DNA from: UMGS755 sp045602005
GTDB taxonomy: Bacteria > Bacillota > Clostridia > UBA1381 > UBA9506
NCBI GenBank assembly: GCA_045602005.1
Contig: JAZSAS010000050.1
Span: 1 to 17,442, forward strand
Reading direction: 5' to 3'
DNA length: 17,442 nt
Positions 8,059 to 15,045 of the stretch are shown here, piece by piece. Position numbers and translations under genes: made by a program. Within the stretch, counting starts at the first letter, position 1, and each line of letters opens with the position of its first letter. Below the pieces are notes generated by a model. It made no database searches, was not told the origin of the DNA, and saw only the letters and a program-made list of their open reading frames with translations.

Positions 8059-9075
8059 ATGTTTCGTGATAAGGTTTTGATGATCACTGGAGGTACAGGG
8101 TCTTTCGGTAATGCTGTGTTGCAAAGGTTTCTAAATTCTGACGTTAAAGAGATTCGTGTTTTTTCCCGTGATGAATTGAAACAGGACGACATGAGAAGAC
8201 ATTACCATAATGACAAGATTAAGTTTTATATTGGGGATGTCAAAGATATTGATTCTGTGAGAAATGCTATGCATGGTGTAGATTACATTTTCCATGCGGC
8301 GGCGCTTAAACAGGTTCCGTCTTGTGAGTTTTTCCCCATTGAAGCTGTTAAAACAAATGTTTTGGGCACGGAGAATGTTCTGACCGCTGCAATAGAAGAA
8401 GGCGTTGAAAGCGTCATCTGCCTCTCTACTGATAAGGCGGCATACCCTGTCAATGCAATGGGCACGTCTAAGGCCATGATGGAAAAAGTCATTGTTGCAA
8501 AGAGCAGAACAACCACAGCAACCAAAATTTGCTGCACAAGGTATGGGAATGTTCTTTGTAGTCGAGGAAGTGTTATTCCCCTTTGGATTGAGCAGATTAA
8601 AGAAGGCAAACAACTTTCCTTAACGGATCCCACTATGACAAGATTTATTATGTCATTAGAAGAGGCCGTTGATTTGGTGCTCTTTGCTTTTGAGAAAGGT
8701 GCTTCAGGAGACATTCTTGTACAAAAAGCTGCCGCTACCACAATTGAAGTTTTGGCAGAAGCTGTAAAAAGATTGTTTAAATATGAATGTGAAAATCGTA
8801 TTATCGGTCTTCGCCATGGTGAAAAAACATATGAAACGCTTTTGACAGATGAGGAATGTTACCATGCAGCAGACATGGGAGACTTTTATAGAGTGCCATG
8901 CGACAAGAGAGACTTGAACTATGAGAAGTATTTAGATGAAGGCACCAAGAGAAACGGACTCACCCAATTTAACAGCCACAACACAAAACTTCTTACAGTT
9001 GAGGAGACCATGCAGAAATTATTAACCATTCCTTATGTTCGTGATGAGTTAGCTTCTGTTGGCATAGTTTATTAA
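8059..9075 (+). CDS. fnlA: UDP-GlcNAc 4,6-dehydratase/5-epimerase (FnlA/CapE type)
   Basis: A 338-residue extended SDR enzyme. The NAD(P)-binding loop TGGTGSFG is at residues 10-17. The active site shows the CapE/FnlA signature STDKAAYPVNAMGTSKAMME (123-142), with the TDK triad and M-x-x-x-K in place of the usual Y-x-x-x-K. The family removes water from C4-C6 of UDP-GlcNAc and inverts C5, giving the UDP-keto-sugar that is the first intermediate towards UDP-L-FucNAc. The start has a strong AGGAGG. The Y-P-x-N-A-M-G stretch is closer to CapE/FnlA than to PseB or FlaA1 enzymes. The reductase FnlB/CapF lies two genes downstream, with a nucleotidyltransferase-like gene between them. Confidence 0.87.
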   Translation: MFRDKVLMITGGTGSFGNAVLQRFLNSDVKEIRVFSRDELKQDDMRRHYHNDKIKFYIGDVKDIDSVRNAMHGVDYIFHAAALKQVPSCEFFPIEAVKTNVLGTENVLTAAIEEGVESVICLSTDKAAYPVNAMGTSKAMMEKVIVAKSRTTTATKICCTRYGNVLCSRGSVIPLWIEQIKEGKQLSLTDPTMTRFIMSLEEAVDLVLFAFEKGASGDILVQKAAATTIEVLAEAVKRLFKYECENRIIGLRHGEKTYETLLTDEECYHAADMGDFYRVPCDKRDLNYEKYLDEGTKRNGLTQFNSHNTKLLTVEETMQKLLTIPYVRDELASVGIVY

Positions 9076-9079
9076 CGAT

Positions 9080-10231
9080 ATGTTTATGGATTTAATGAAA
9101 GAAGCAGAAAACTTAATAAAAATTATCAGGCACGTACTTGACCCGAGTATAGATGTTGAGGAGATTACAGCAATAGATTGGAACATGGTTGTTGTTCTGG
9201 CGAAGAAACATGGGGTTTTTCAGTATGTTTATCGCTATATGAGGCAGTTGCAAGACGAAAAGAAACCTTCAGCCGATATTGCATCATACATGGATGCCAT
9301 GAATGCCTTGGAACTTCGGACAGACATTCTTCAAGAATATACTCTTAGTAAGCTTCAAAAAGGCTTTGAAGAAATGGGCATTGACCACATGTTCATTAAG
9401 GGAACGGTCACAAAAGGAAGGTATCCGGACGAGTATTTGCGTTCAATGGGGGATATTGATTTTTTATACAATGCGAAGCAGCATGATATGTTGTGTAATA
9501 AAATGAGCGAACTTGGATTTGTGACCAAGAGCGTTGGGCGTGTCCATGATCTATATGCAGATAATAGCAACACAGTTGTTGAAGCACACAGACAATTGGT
9601 ATCCTCGAGTTCACCCTATTATTCGTTTTGCGAGAGCATTTGGCCCCGAGCATTTAAATCTGAGGGATATCAGCATGAGTATTTAATGCAAATAGAAGAT
9701 GAATTTCTCTTCAATTTCATACATTTAGCATCCCATTTTAAAAAGGGCGGTGTTGGTATTCGCTTTATAGTGGATGTGTGGATATATAAGCGTCTTGAAC
9801 TGGATTGGCAATACATTAAAAATAAATTATCTGAACTTAATCTTATGCAGTTTTACAACGTAATAGATTCACTTACTGAAAAATGGTTCGGTGATGTTCA
9901 AAAAGATGACAGCCTTCTTAGTGAAATAGAAAAATATGTTTTATCCGGTGGCGTTTTTGGTAATCTGGAAAATCAGAGAAGTGCAGCAATTAGAAATGGC
10001 AGAATGAAGTACTTTTTCAAAGTATGTTTTCCAAGCTATGAGGAGATGAAATCAATGTTTCCTTCCTTAAGGAGCAGAGCCATGCTTCCTATTGCTTGGA
10101 TACGAAGAATGATCGAAAGTATTATGAAACGTCGAGGCAATGTACGGGCATTGCTGTTGCCCATTAAAAATAGTGATATGGATTCAGCAATTGCGATGAA
10201 GCAGTTTTTCATTAGATGTGGGTTGGAATGA
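9080..10231 (+). CDS. Nucleotidyltransferase-fold protein (NTP_transf_5 type, PF14907-like)
   Basis: A 383-residue protein with the family signature FIKGTVTKGRYPDEYLRSMG followed by DIDFL (residues 106-129). D125 and D127 match the metal-binding acidic pair of the nucleotidyltransferase fold. A conserved EAHRQL strand and an FIHLASHFKKGGVGIRF helix follow. Family members are common in Firmicute and other capsule clusters, but their substrate is not established; they are uncharacterised nucleotidyltransferases. It starts four bases after the fnlA stop with no good ribosome binding site (alternative ATGs at 9086 and 9095), so translation probably depends on coupling to fnlA. A paralogue of the same family lies at 12973-14138 and is frameshifted. 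Confidence 0.75.
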   Translation: MFMDLMKEAENLIKIIRHVLDPSIDVEEITAIDWNMVVVLAKKHGVFQYVYRYMRQLQDEKKPSADIASYMDAMNALELRTDILQEYTLSKLQKGFEEMGIDHMFIKGTVTKGRYPDEYLRSMGDIDFLYNAKQHDMLCNKMSELGFVTKSVGRVHDLYADNSNTVVEAHRQLVSSSSPYYSFCESIWPRAFKSEGYQHEYLMQIEDEFLFNFIHLASHFKKGGVGIRFIVDVWIYKRLELDWQYIKNKLSELNLMQFYNVIDSLTEKWFGDVQKDDSLLSEIEKYVLSGGVFGNLENQRSAAIRNGRMKYFFKVCFPSYEEMKSMFPSLRSRAMLPIAWIRRMIESIMKRRGNVRALLLPIKNSDMDSAIAMKQFFIRCGLE

Positions 10232-10252
10232 TTAAAAACAGAGGTGGAGAAA

Positions 10253-11452
10253 ATGAATATACTGGTTACTGGTGCAAAAGGTTTTGTGGGGAAAAATCTC
10301 GTTGAGAACTTAAAAAACATACAAACCGGCAAAAATAAAACAAATCCTAATATTCATATTGAGGAAATCTATGAATTTGATATTGACACCGAGCTTGCCT
10401 TGTTAGAGGAATACTGTGCAAAAGCAGATTTCGTTTTCAACCTTGCAGGCGTGAACCGTCCGCAGAAAGCCGAAGAATTTATGCAAGGTAATTTTGGATT
10501 TGCCTCAACTTTACTCGATACACTCAAAAAACACAATAATACCTGCCCTGTGATGATTTCGTCTTCCATTCAGGCAACGTGCATCGGACGCTATGACAGC
10601 GACTATGGGCGTTCTAAGAAGGCGGGCGAGGAGCTTGTATTCCAATATGGCGAAGAAACAGGCGCAAAAGTGCTGGTTTATCGTTTTCCGAACCTGTTTG
10701 GCAAATGGTGCCGCCCCAACTACAACAGCGCAGTTGCGACGTTTTGTCATAACATCGCAAACGATCTGCCTATTACGGTAAACGACCCAGCCGTGCAGCT
10801 TGAACTGCTGTATATTGACGATTTGGTTGACGAAATGATTTTCGCATTGGAGGGCAAAGAGCATCGTTGCACATTTGATGGAATTAACACAGTTCTATGC
10901 GATGATGGAACGTACTGCGCCGTGCCCACCACCCACAAGGTAACACTTGGAGAAATTGTGGAACTGTTAAACAGTTTTAAAGCACAGATGGACACTCTTA
11001 TCATGCCTGAGATTCCATATAATTCTTTCGCAAAGAAACTGTACAGTACCTATCTCAGCTATCTTCCGAAAGAAAAGGCGGCTTTCCCCTTGAAAATGAA
11101 TATAGACGCAAGAGGCTCTTTTACGGAACTTTTGAAAACCGAAAAATGTGGCCAGTTCAGCGTGAATATTTCAAACCCCGGTATTACCAAAGGACAGCAT
11201 TGGCATAACACAAAATGGGAATTCTTTATTGTGGTTAGCGGTCACGGTTTGATTCAACAGAGAAAAATCGGCTCAGACGAGGTTCTTAATTTTGAAGTCA
11301 GCGGCGATAAGATTGAAGCGGTGCATATGCTGCCTGGCTATACACATAACATCATCAATCTTTCCAAGACGGAAAATCTTATTACGGTGATGTGGGCAAA
11401 CGAAAATTTTGACCCGAATCATCCCGATACATTCTTTGAAGTGGTAGAGTAA
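10253..11452 (+). CDS. fnlB: UDP-2-acetamido-2,6-dideoxy-hexulose reductase (FnlB/CapF type)
   Basis: A 399-residue two-domain enzyme. The N-terminal SDR domain has TGAKGFVG (6-13) and a Y118-x-x-x-K122 catalytic pair in YGRSKKAGEE. The C-terminal cupin domain starts near residue 285 and has GQHWHNTKWEFFIVVSG (314-330), with H316, H318 and E323 as likely zinc ligands plus H365 in PGYTHN. CapF converts the FnlA product by C3 epimerisation (cupin) and NADPH reduction at C4 (SDR), giving the UDP-L-talosamine-type sugar that FnlC/CapG then epimerises to UDP-L-FucNAc. The ATG at 10253 is chosen over the GTG at 10244 because GAGGTG (10241-10246) lies six bases upstream. It is somewhat longer than the roughly 370-residue relatives. 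It is followed by a terminator. Its codon use looks more GC-rich than the Wzy/Wzx genes. Confidence 0.85.
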   Translation: MNILVTGAKGFVGKNLVENLKNIQTGKNKTNPNIHIEEIYEFDIDTELALLEEYCAKADFVFNLAGVNRPQKAEEFMQGNFGFASTLLDTLKKHNNTCPVMISSSIQATCIGRYDSDYGRSKKAGEELVFQYGEETGAKVLVYRFPNLFGKWCRPNYNSAVATFCHNIANDLPITVNDPAVQLELLYIDDLVDEMIFALEGKEHRCTFDGINTVLCDDGTYCAVPTTHKVTLGEIVELLNSFKAQMDTLIMPEIPYNSFAKKLYSTYLSYLPKEKAAFPLKMNIDARGSFTELLKTEKCGQFSVNISNPGITKGQHWHNTKWEFFIVVSGHGLIQQRKIGSDEVLNFEVSGDKIEAVHMLPGYTHNIINLSKTENLITVMWANENFDPNHPDTFFEVVE

Positions 11453-11495
11453 TGGCGTTATTTTAACTGAATGCGTTTATTAAGCCAAACAAGTT

Positions 11496-11540
11496 ATCAG
11501 ACGGGTAAGGAAAAGTTTACTCGTCTGATTTGTTATTTGA
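11496..11540 (+). terminator. Rho-independent terminator after fnlB
   Basis: A 13-base stem: ATCAGACGGGTAA (11496-11508) pairs with TTACTCGTCTGAT (11517-11529), with one G-U pair and an 8-base loop, followed by the T-rich TTGTTATTTG. It lies 43 bases past the fnlB stop and would end the polysaccharide operon. Confidence 0.8.
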
Positions 11541-11564
11541 CCTACTCAAGGAGGGCCTCAAACC

Positions 11565-11585
11565 ATGCTGTTGTACATTGTGTAG
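11565..11585 (+). other. Possible six-residue leader peptide
   Basis: AAGGAGG at 11548-11554 precedes ATG CTG TTG TAC ATT GTG TAG (MLLYIV) with a spacing of ten bases. GGCC-containing bases flank it and can pair weakly (AGGGCCT with AGGCC). It may be chance, but a good ribosome binding site without a gene is unusual. Confidence 0.25.
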
Positions 11586-11660
11586 GCCATAAACATAGTA
11601 AAAATGGAAATTACGACATTCATTGACTTGTTAACACCATCATAGATTGTAAATATATAC

Positions 11661-11681
11661 ACCGGAGAAAGACTTCTCGGT
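11661..11681 (+). terminator. Small bulged hairpin followed by AT-rich DNA
   Basis: ACCGGAGAA pairs with TTCTCGGT with one bulged G and a short loop, and is followed by TTTAAATAAAAT. It could be a weak terminator or an attenuator arm ahead of the promoter at 11724. Confidence 0.35.
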
Positions 11682-11723
11682 TTAAATAAAATATTGAGAA
11701 TAATAAAAAATTTAAAATAGGTA

Positions 11724-11751
11724 TGTACAGTTAATAAATTTATGCTATAAT
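11724..11751 (+). promoter_or_regulatory. Promoter of the 2-epimerase gene (extended -10)
   Basis: An exact TATAAT lies at 11746-11751, preceded by TG one base upstream (an extended -10). A TTGACA-like TGTACA (11724-11729) lies 16 bases before it. The transcript would start about 80 bases before the TTG start codon at 11841. Confidence 0.6.
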
Positions 11752-11840
11752 AGTAGTTATCTTAGAAACTTATATTGCCACTTTGCAATGATTGATGGCT
11801 TTGTTAGGAAATTTGATGTATAAATGGTAGGTGGTAATTG

Positions 11841-12962
11841 TTGAAAACAATTATGCTGGTTTTCGGTACACGTCCGGAAGCAATTAAAATGTGTCCCCTT
11901 GTGAATGAACTGAAAGCAAGAAAAAATCTGAAAACAGTAGTTTGTGTAACAGGTCAGCATCGCCAGATGCTCGACCAGGTGCTTGAGGTGTTTCATGTTG
12001 TGCCTGATTATGACTTGTCTATCATGAAGGACAAGCAGACCTTGTTTGATATTACAACCAACATTTTAAATGGCATGGGCAACGTTCTTGATGAAGTAAA
12101 GCCAGATGTGGTTTTGGTGCATGGAGACACTTCTACAACATTCGTGACTGCGCTAGCTTGTTTCTATAAGCAGGTTGCGGTTGGTCATGTAGAAGCAGGC
12201 CTTCGCACCTATAACATTTACAGTCCCTATCCGGAGGAATTTAACCGTCAGGCAGTTTCCATTATTTCAAAGTATAACTTTGCTCCCACGGAGCTTTCAA
12301 AAGAAAACCTTTTAAAAGAGGGCAAGGCGGAAGACAGCATTTTTGTCACCGGAAACACCGCCATTGATGCCTTAAAGACTACAGTGCGTGAAGATTATAC
12401 CCATCCTGAGCTTGCGTGGACGAAAGATAGCCGTCTTATCATGATTACAGCGCACCGCCGTGAAAATCTTGGCGAGCCGATGCATAATATGTTTCGTGCT
12501 ATTCGCAGGGTAATGGAAGAATATTCTGACGTTAAAGCGATTTATCCCATTCATATGAATCCTGTTGTTCGTCAGGCGGCAGATGAAGAGCTTGGCGGTT
12601 GCGACAGAATTCATATTATTGAGCCTTTAGAGGTGCTTGATTTTCATAACTTCCTTGCGCAAAGCTTTATGATTTTAACCGATTCAGGAGGCATTCAGGA
12701 GGAGGCACCTTCTCTGGGTAAACCTGTTTTAGTTATGCGTGATACCACCGAAAGACCGGAGGGTATCAAGGCTGGAACGTTAAAGCTTGTTGGCACAGAT
12801 GAAGACGTAATTTATAACAATTTTAAATTGCTTCTTGAAAGCAAAGAGGCATATGAGAAAATGGCTAAGGCGAGCAATCCATATGGTGACGGGTTGGCTT
12901 CCAAACGAATTGCAGATATTTTAGAAAACGGACAAACTGATATTGAGTTTTTAACAGTATAG
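11841..12962 (+). CDS. wecB: UDP-N-acetylglucosamine 2-epimerase, non-hydrolysing (WecB/MnaA type)
   Basis: A 373-residue GT-B-fold enzyme that interconverts UDP-GlcNAc and UDP-ManNAc. The motifs are canonical: FGTRPEAIKM (8-17), VHGDTSTTF, HVEAGLRT, a PEEFNRQ helix, ITAHRREN, and TDSGGIQEEAP followed by RDTTERPE in the C-terminal domain. The start is TTG at 11841 (MKTIMLVFG), because AGGTGG at 11829-11834 lies six bases upstream; the TTG at 11838 would leave only three. The GTRPEAIKM opening fits WecB/MnaA rather than the FnlC/CapG 2-epimerase, which typically opens GTRPEIIRL. The product could feed ManNAc-containing polymers. No UDP-ManNAc dehydrogenase is seen in the window. Confidence 0.88.
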   Translation: MKTIMLVFGTRPEAIKMCPLVNELKARKNLKTVVCVTGQHRQMLDQVLEVFHVVPDYDLSIMKDKQTLFDITTNILNGMGNVLDEVKPDVVLVHGDTSTTFVTALACFYKQVAVGHVEAGLRTYNIYSPYPEEFNRQAVSIISKYNFAPTELSKENLLKEGKAEDSIFVTGNTAIDALKTTVREDYTHPELAWTKDSRLIMITAHRRENLGEPMHNMFRAIRRVMEEYSDVKAIYPIHMNPVVRQAADEELGGCDRIHIIEPLEVLDFHNFLAQSFMILTDSGGIQEEAPSLGKPVLVMRDTTERPEGIKAGTLKLVGTDEDVIYNNFKLLLESKEAYEKMAKASNPYGDGLASKRIADILENGQTDIEFLTV

Positions 12963-12972
12963 GGAGAGAAGC

Positions 12973-14138
12973 ATGATGAACATTGAGCAGACCATGCTTG
13001 CCTTGATTCGCAGCGAGGTTGGAGGTCAAAAAACAGAAGACATTTTGAAAGAGGCTTTGTCTTTTGATGTGTGCGCTAACCTGCTTGTTCTCTCTGCAAA
13101 ACATGATTTATCTCATTTGGTGGCGTCGGCACTTTCCAATATGGGTTTGCTGGAAACGGATGATATGTCAGAGATGTATCGCCGGCAGTTGTTGATGGCT
13201 GTTTATCGGGATGAACAGAAAATTTTGCATTAAAACAAATATGTGATGTCTTAGAACAGGCACACATTCCTCATATTCCGCTGAAGGGGTCAATCCTTCG
13301 TAAGTATTATCCTCAGGCATGGATGAGAACCAGTTGTGACATAGATATTCTAATACATAATGAAGACTCTGAATGTGCAATCAAAAAATTATGCCAGGCG
13401 GGATATCAGCGCATAGAAGACCGCTCTGCCCATGACTATAACTTGATGTCTCCCAATGGCGTACATTTGGAGCTGCACTACACTTTAACACAGGGCGGTC
13501 GTTTGTCTGCATCAAATCATATGCTAGAATCTGTTTGGGAACATGTTGAAACGGAGGACAAGTACCAATACCGATGCCATATGACCAATGAGATGTTTAT
13601 TTTCTATCACCTGGCTCATATGGGCAGGCATTTTCTTTGCGGTGGTTGCGGCGTTCGCCCGTTTATCGACTTGTGGATTATAAAAGAGAAAATGCCTTAT
13701 GACGCCAAGGTGCTCAAGGCAATGTTAGCGGAAGCGAAGCTTTTAGAATTTTTTCAGGCGGCATTAAGGCTATGTGAGGTTTGGTTTGAGGGCGCCTCAC
13801 ATGATGCAGTAACAGAGAAAATGGAAGCCTTTATTTTTACAGGCGGCAGTTATGGAACAACAACGAATTCAGCCGTGGTGAGGGCAGCAAAAGGAGAGAG
13901 CAAAATTCAGTCGTTTTTCAAGCTGATGTTCCTTCCGCGAGTCAATCTTGAGGTGTTGTATCCGAATCTTCGTAAGCATCCTGCCCTGTTTTCGTTTTAT
14001 CAAATTAAACGGTGGTTTAGAATTTTTAAAAAAGATAGACGCAACAGGATCATGCATCTAACAGCTGTGAGGCGGTCTGTTTCCCAGAATGAGGCAGAAG
14101 AGACAACGAAGCTGCTAGAGAGTTTGGGACTGCTTTAG
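12973..14138 (+). pseudogene. Nucleotidyltransferase-fold protein (NTP_transf_5 type), frameshifted
   Basis: The N-terminal frame (ATG at 12973 or 12976) runs to a TAA at 13231-13233. Coding sense continues one frame back as FALKQICDVLEQAHIPHIPL, then the family signature KGSILRKYYPQAWMRTSCDIDIL and HLELHYTL, to the stop at 14138. Joined, the product is about 387 residues, close to the intact paralogue at 9080-10231 (383). The switch must lie near the A4T4 run at 13218-13226 and needs one missing base. The D-I-D pair of the nucleotidyltransferase active site lies after the break, so the upstream piece has no catalytic residues. It follows wecB by ten bases with a GGGAGAG ribosome binding site. 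It could be a recent mutation or an assembly error. Confidence 0.8.
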
Positions 14139-14175
14139 TTATTAAGTGGCAATTTGTTGAAGGAAGGGTCATCCT

Positions 14176-14673
14176 ATGTTTCACATAAACAGTTGCAAGT
14201 CCAGAGCCAATATATGTCTCCTTGTTTTTGTGGTGATATCTGTCATGATAACTGGTTATATCTTCTATAACTCTTTTCAAAAACCGGCAGATTCAAACAA
14301 GAGGAGTAATGCAATCTCTAAAAAGATACAGGCCATTGTTGATCCAGACAAGAAAATATCTGAGGCAAACTTTAAAAAACATACAAGAAAAGCTGCCCAC
14401 GTAATAGAATTTGCAGCGTTGGGGATAAGCATAGGCCATGTTTTTCTTTGCATTTATAAAAAGGAAAAAAAGATTTTTGTCAGCCTGCCGTTACTTTTAG
14501 TATTGTTTGTTGCCGTTACAGATGAGTTTATACAAGGCTTTAACGGACGAACCAGTAAAGTTACGGATGTATTGATTGATTTTGCAGGTTCAGCGGGAGG
14601 ACTTCTGGTTGCTTTGATGATTGCCACAGTGTATTATCGTCGGTTAAAAAAGATGACTGCAAATAAAAAGTGA
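14176..14673 (+). CDS. VanZ-family membrane protein
   Basis: A 165-residue protein with four hydrophobic helices (about 13-32, 74-94, 100-118 and 132-155). It carries both VanZ motifs: RKAAHVIEFAALG (72-84) and DEFIQGFNGRTSKVTDVLID (116-135). VanZ relatives sit in the cell envelope; the family name comes from a teicoplanin-resistance accessory gene, but most members have no established function and many lie near polysaccharide genes. AGGAAGG at 14161-14167 lies eight bases before the ATG. It is the last plus-strand gene before a strong terminator and is likely read from the promoter at 11724. Confidence 0.85.
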   Translation: MFHINSCKSRANICLLVFVVISVMITGYIFYNSFQKPADSNKRSNAISKKIQAIVDPDKKISEANFKKHTRKAAHVIEFAALGISIGHVFLCIYKKEKKIFVSLPLLLVLFVAVTDEFIQGFNGRTSKVTDVLIDFAGSAGGLLVALMIATVYYRRLKKMTANKK

Positions 14674-14682
14674 TATGAATAA

Positions 14683-14727
14683 ACGGGGGCGATTCTAATA
14701 TGAAAAAGAATCGTCCCCGTGTGTTTT
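14683..14727. terminator. Strong, probably bidirectional terminator between convergent genes
   Basis: ACGGGGGCGATTCT (14683-14696) pairs with AGAATCGTCCCCGT (14707-14720) over 14 bases with one G-U pair and a 10-base loop, followed by GTGTTTT on the plus strand. On the minus strand it is followed by an AT-rich stretch with a T run beyond, so it could also end the deacetylase transcript. Confidence 0.85.
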
Positions 14728-14739
14728 CTAATTCTGTGG

Positions 14740-15045
14740 TTATTCATCTTCAGGTGCTGGCGTGTTAGCTTGCGGCTCTGCTGCCATCTGGGTTCCCTTA
14801 TGGTCGACAACTGTTGGTTCGGGCAATAAAAGCTCTGTGGCAGTGACGAACCGGTAGCCATCGGCCTGCAGTTTTTCAATTATTTGCGGCAGGGCGGCCG
14901 GTGTGTTTTTGGCACCGTTGTGAAACAACATAATAGACCCAGGTTTAACCCGCTTAATCACTCTTGTTACAATATCTGCTGTGTCTAAATCTTTCCAATC
15001 AAGGCTGTCCCCGATGGCAGCGGTTGGAAATTCAGATTTTAAAAC
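14740..15045 (-). pseudogene. Polysaccharide deacetylase, C-terminal part only, interrupted by a mobile element
   Basis: On the minus strand the frame reads DSLDWKDLDTADIVTRVIKR, then VKPGSIMLFHNGAKNT, PAALPQIIEKLQADGYRFV and TATELLLPE, with a 25-residue hydrophilic tail rich in Pro, Ala and Glu. This is the C-terminal third of an NodB-type deacetylase (PdaA/PdaB or CDA1-like), which removes acetyl groups from GlcNAc or MurNAc in cell-wall or surface polymers. Upstream the frame closes at a TGA (15046-15048). The NodB domain's metal-binding D-D and H-x-x-x-H motifs are missing. Family-like sequence begins at about 15009 and what lies further upstream is uncertain, so the junction with foreign DNA is somewhere in 15010-15048. 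The rest of the gene should lie beyond the right end of the element, outside the window. Confidence 0.75.

Larger units (their letters stand above)
11453..11840. other. Non-coding gap between fnlB and the 2-epimerase gene
   Basis: A stretch of 388 bases with no credible gene. It holds the terminator at 11496-11540, a possible mini-leader at 11565-11585, a second small hairpin at 11661-11681, and a promoter at 11724-11751. The middle part (11541-11720) is AT-rich, does not translate into anything recognisable in any frame, and could be the scar of a lost gene or insertion element. Confidence 0.6.

Noticed and set aside
8131..8741. Long minus-strand open frames inside fnlA
   Set aside because: They overlap a well-supported enzyme gene, lack ribosome binding sites, and have no recognisable protein features.
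11841..12962. Calling the 2-epimerase FnlC/CapG
   Set aside because: The opening GTRPEAIKM and the TDSGGIQEEAP/RDTTERPE segment are those of WecB/MnaA; FnlC typically opens GTRPEIIRL.
13218..13233. Programmed -1 frameshift in the second nucleotidyltransferase gene
   Set aside because: The codons CAG AAA ATT TTG do not form an X-XXY-YYZ slippery heptamer in the zero frame, and no clear stimulatory hairpin was seen just downstream. A mutation or sequencing error is simpler.
14740..14961. A complete 73-residue protein on the minus strand
   Set aside because: The frame continues upstream with recognisable deacetylase sequence (DSLDWKDL), so the GTG at 14961 is an internal valine codon and the piece is the tail of a longer gene.
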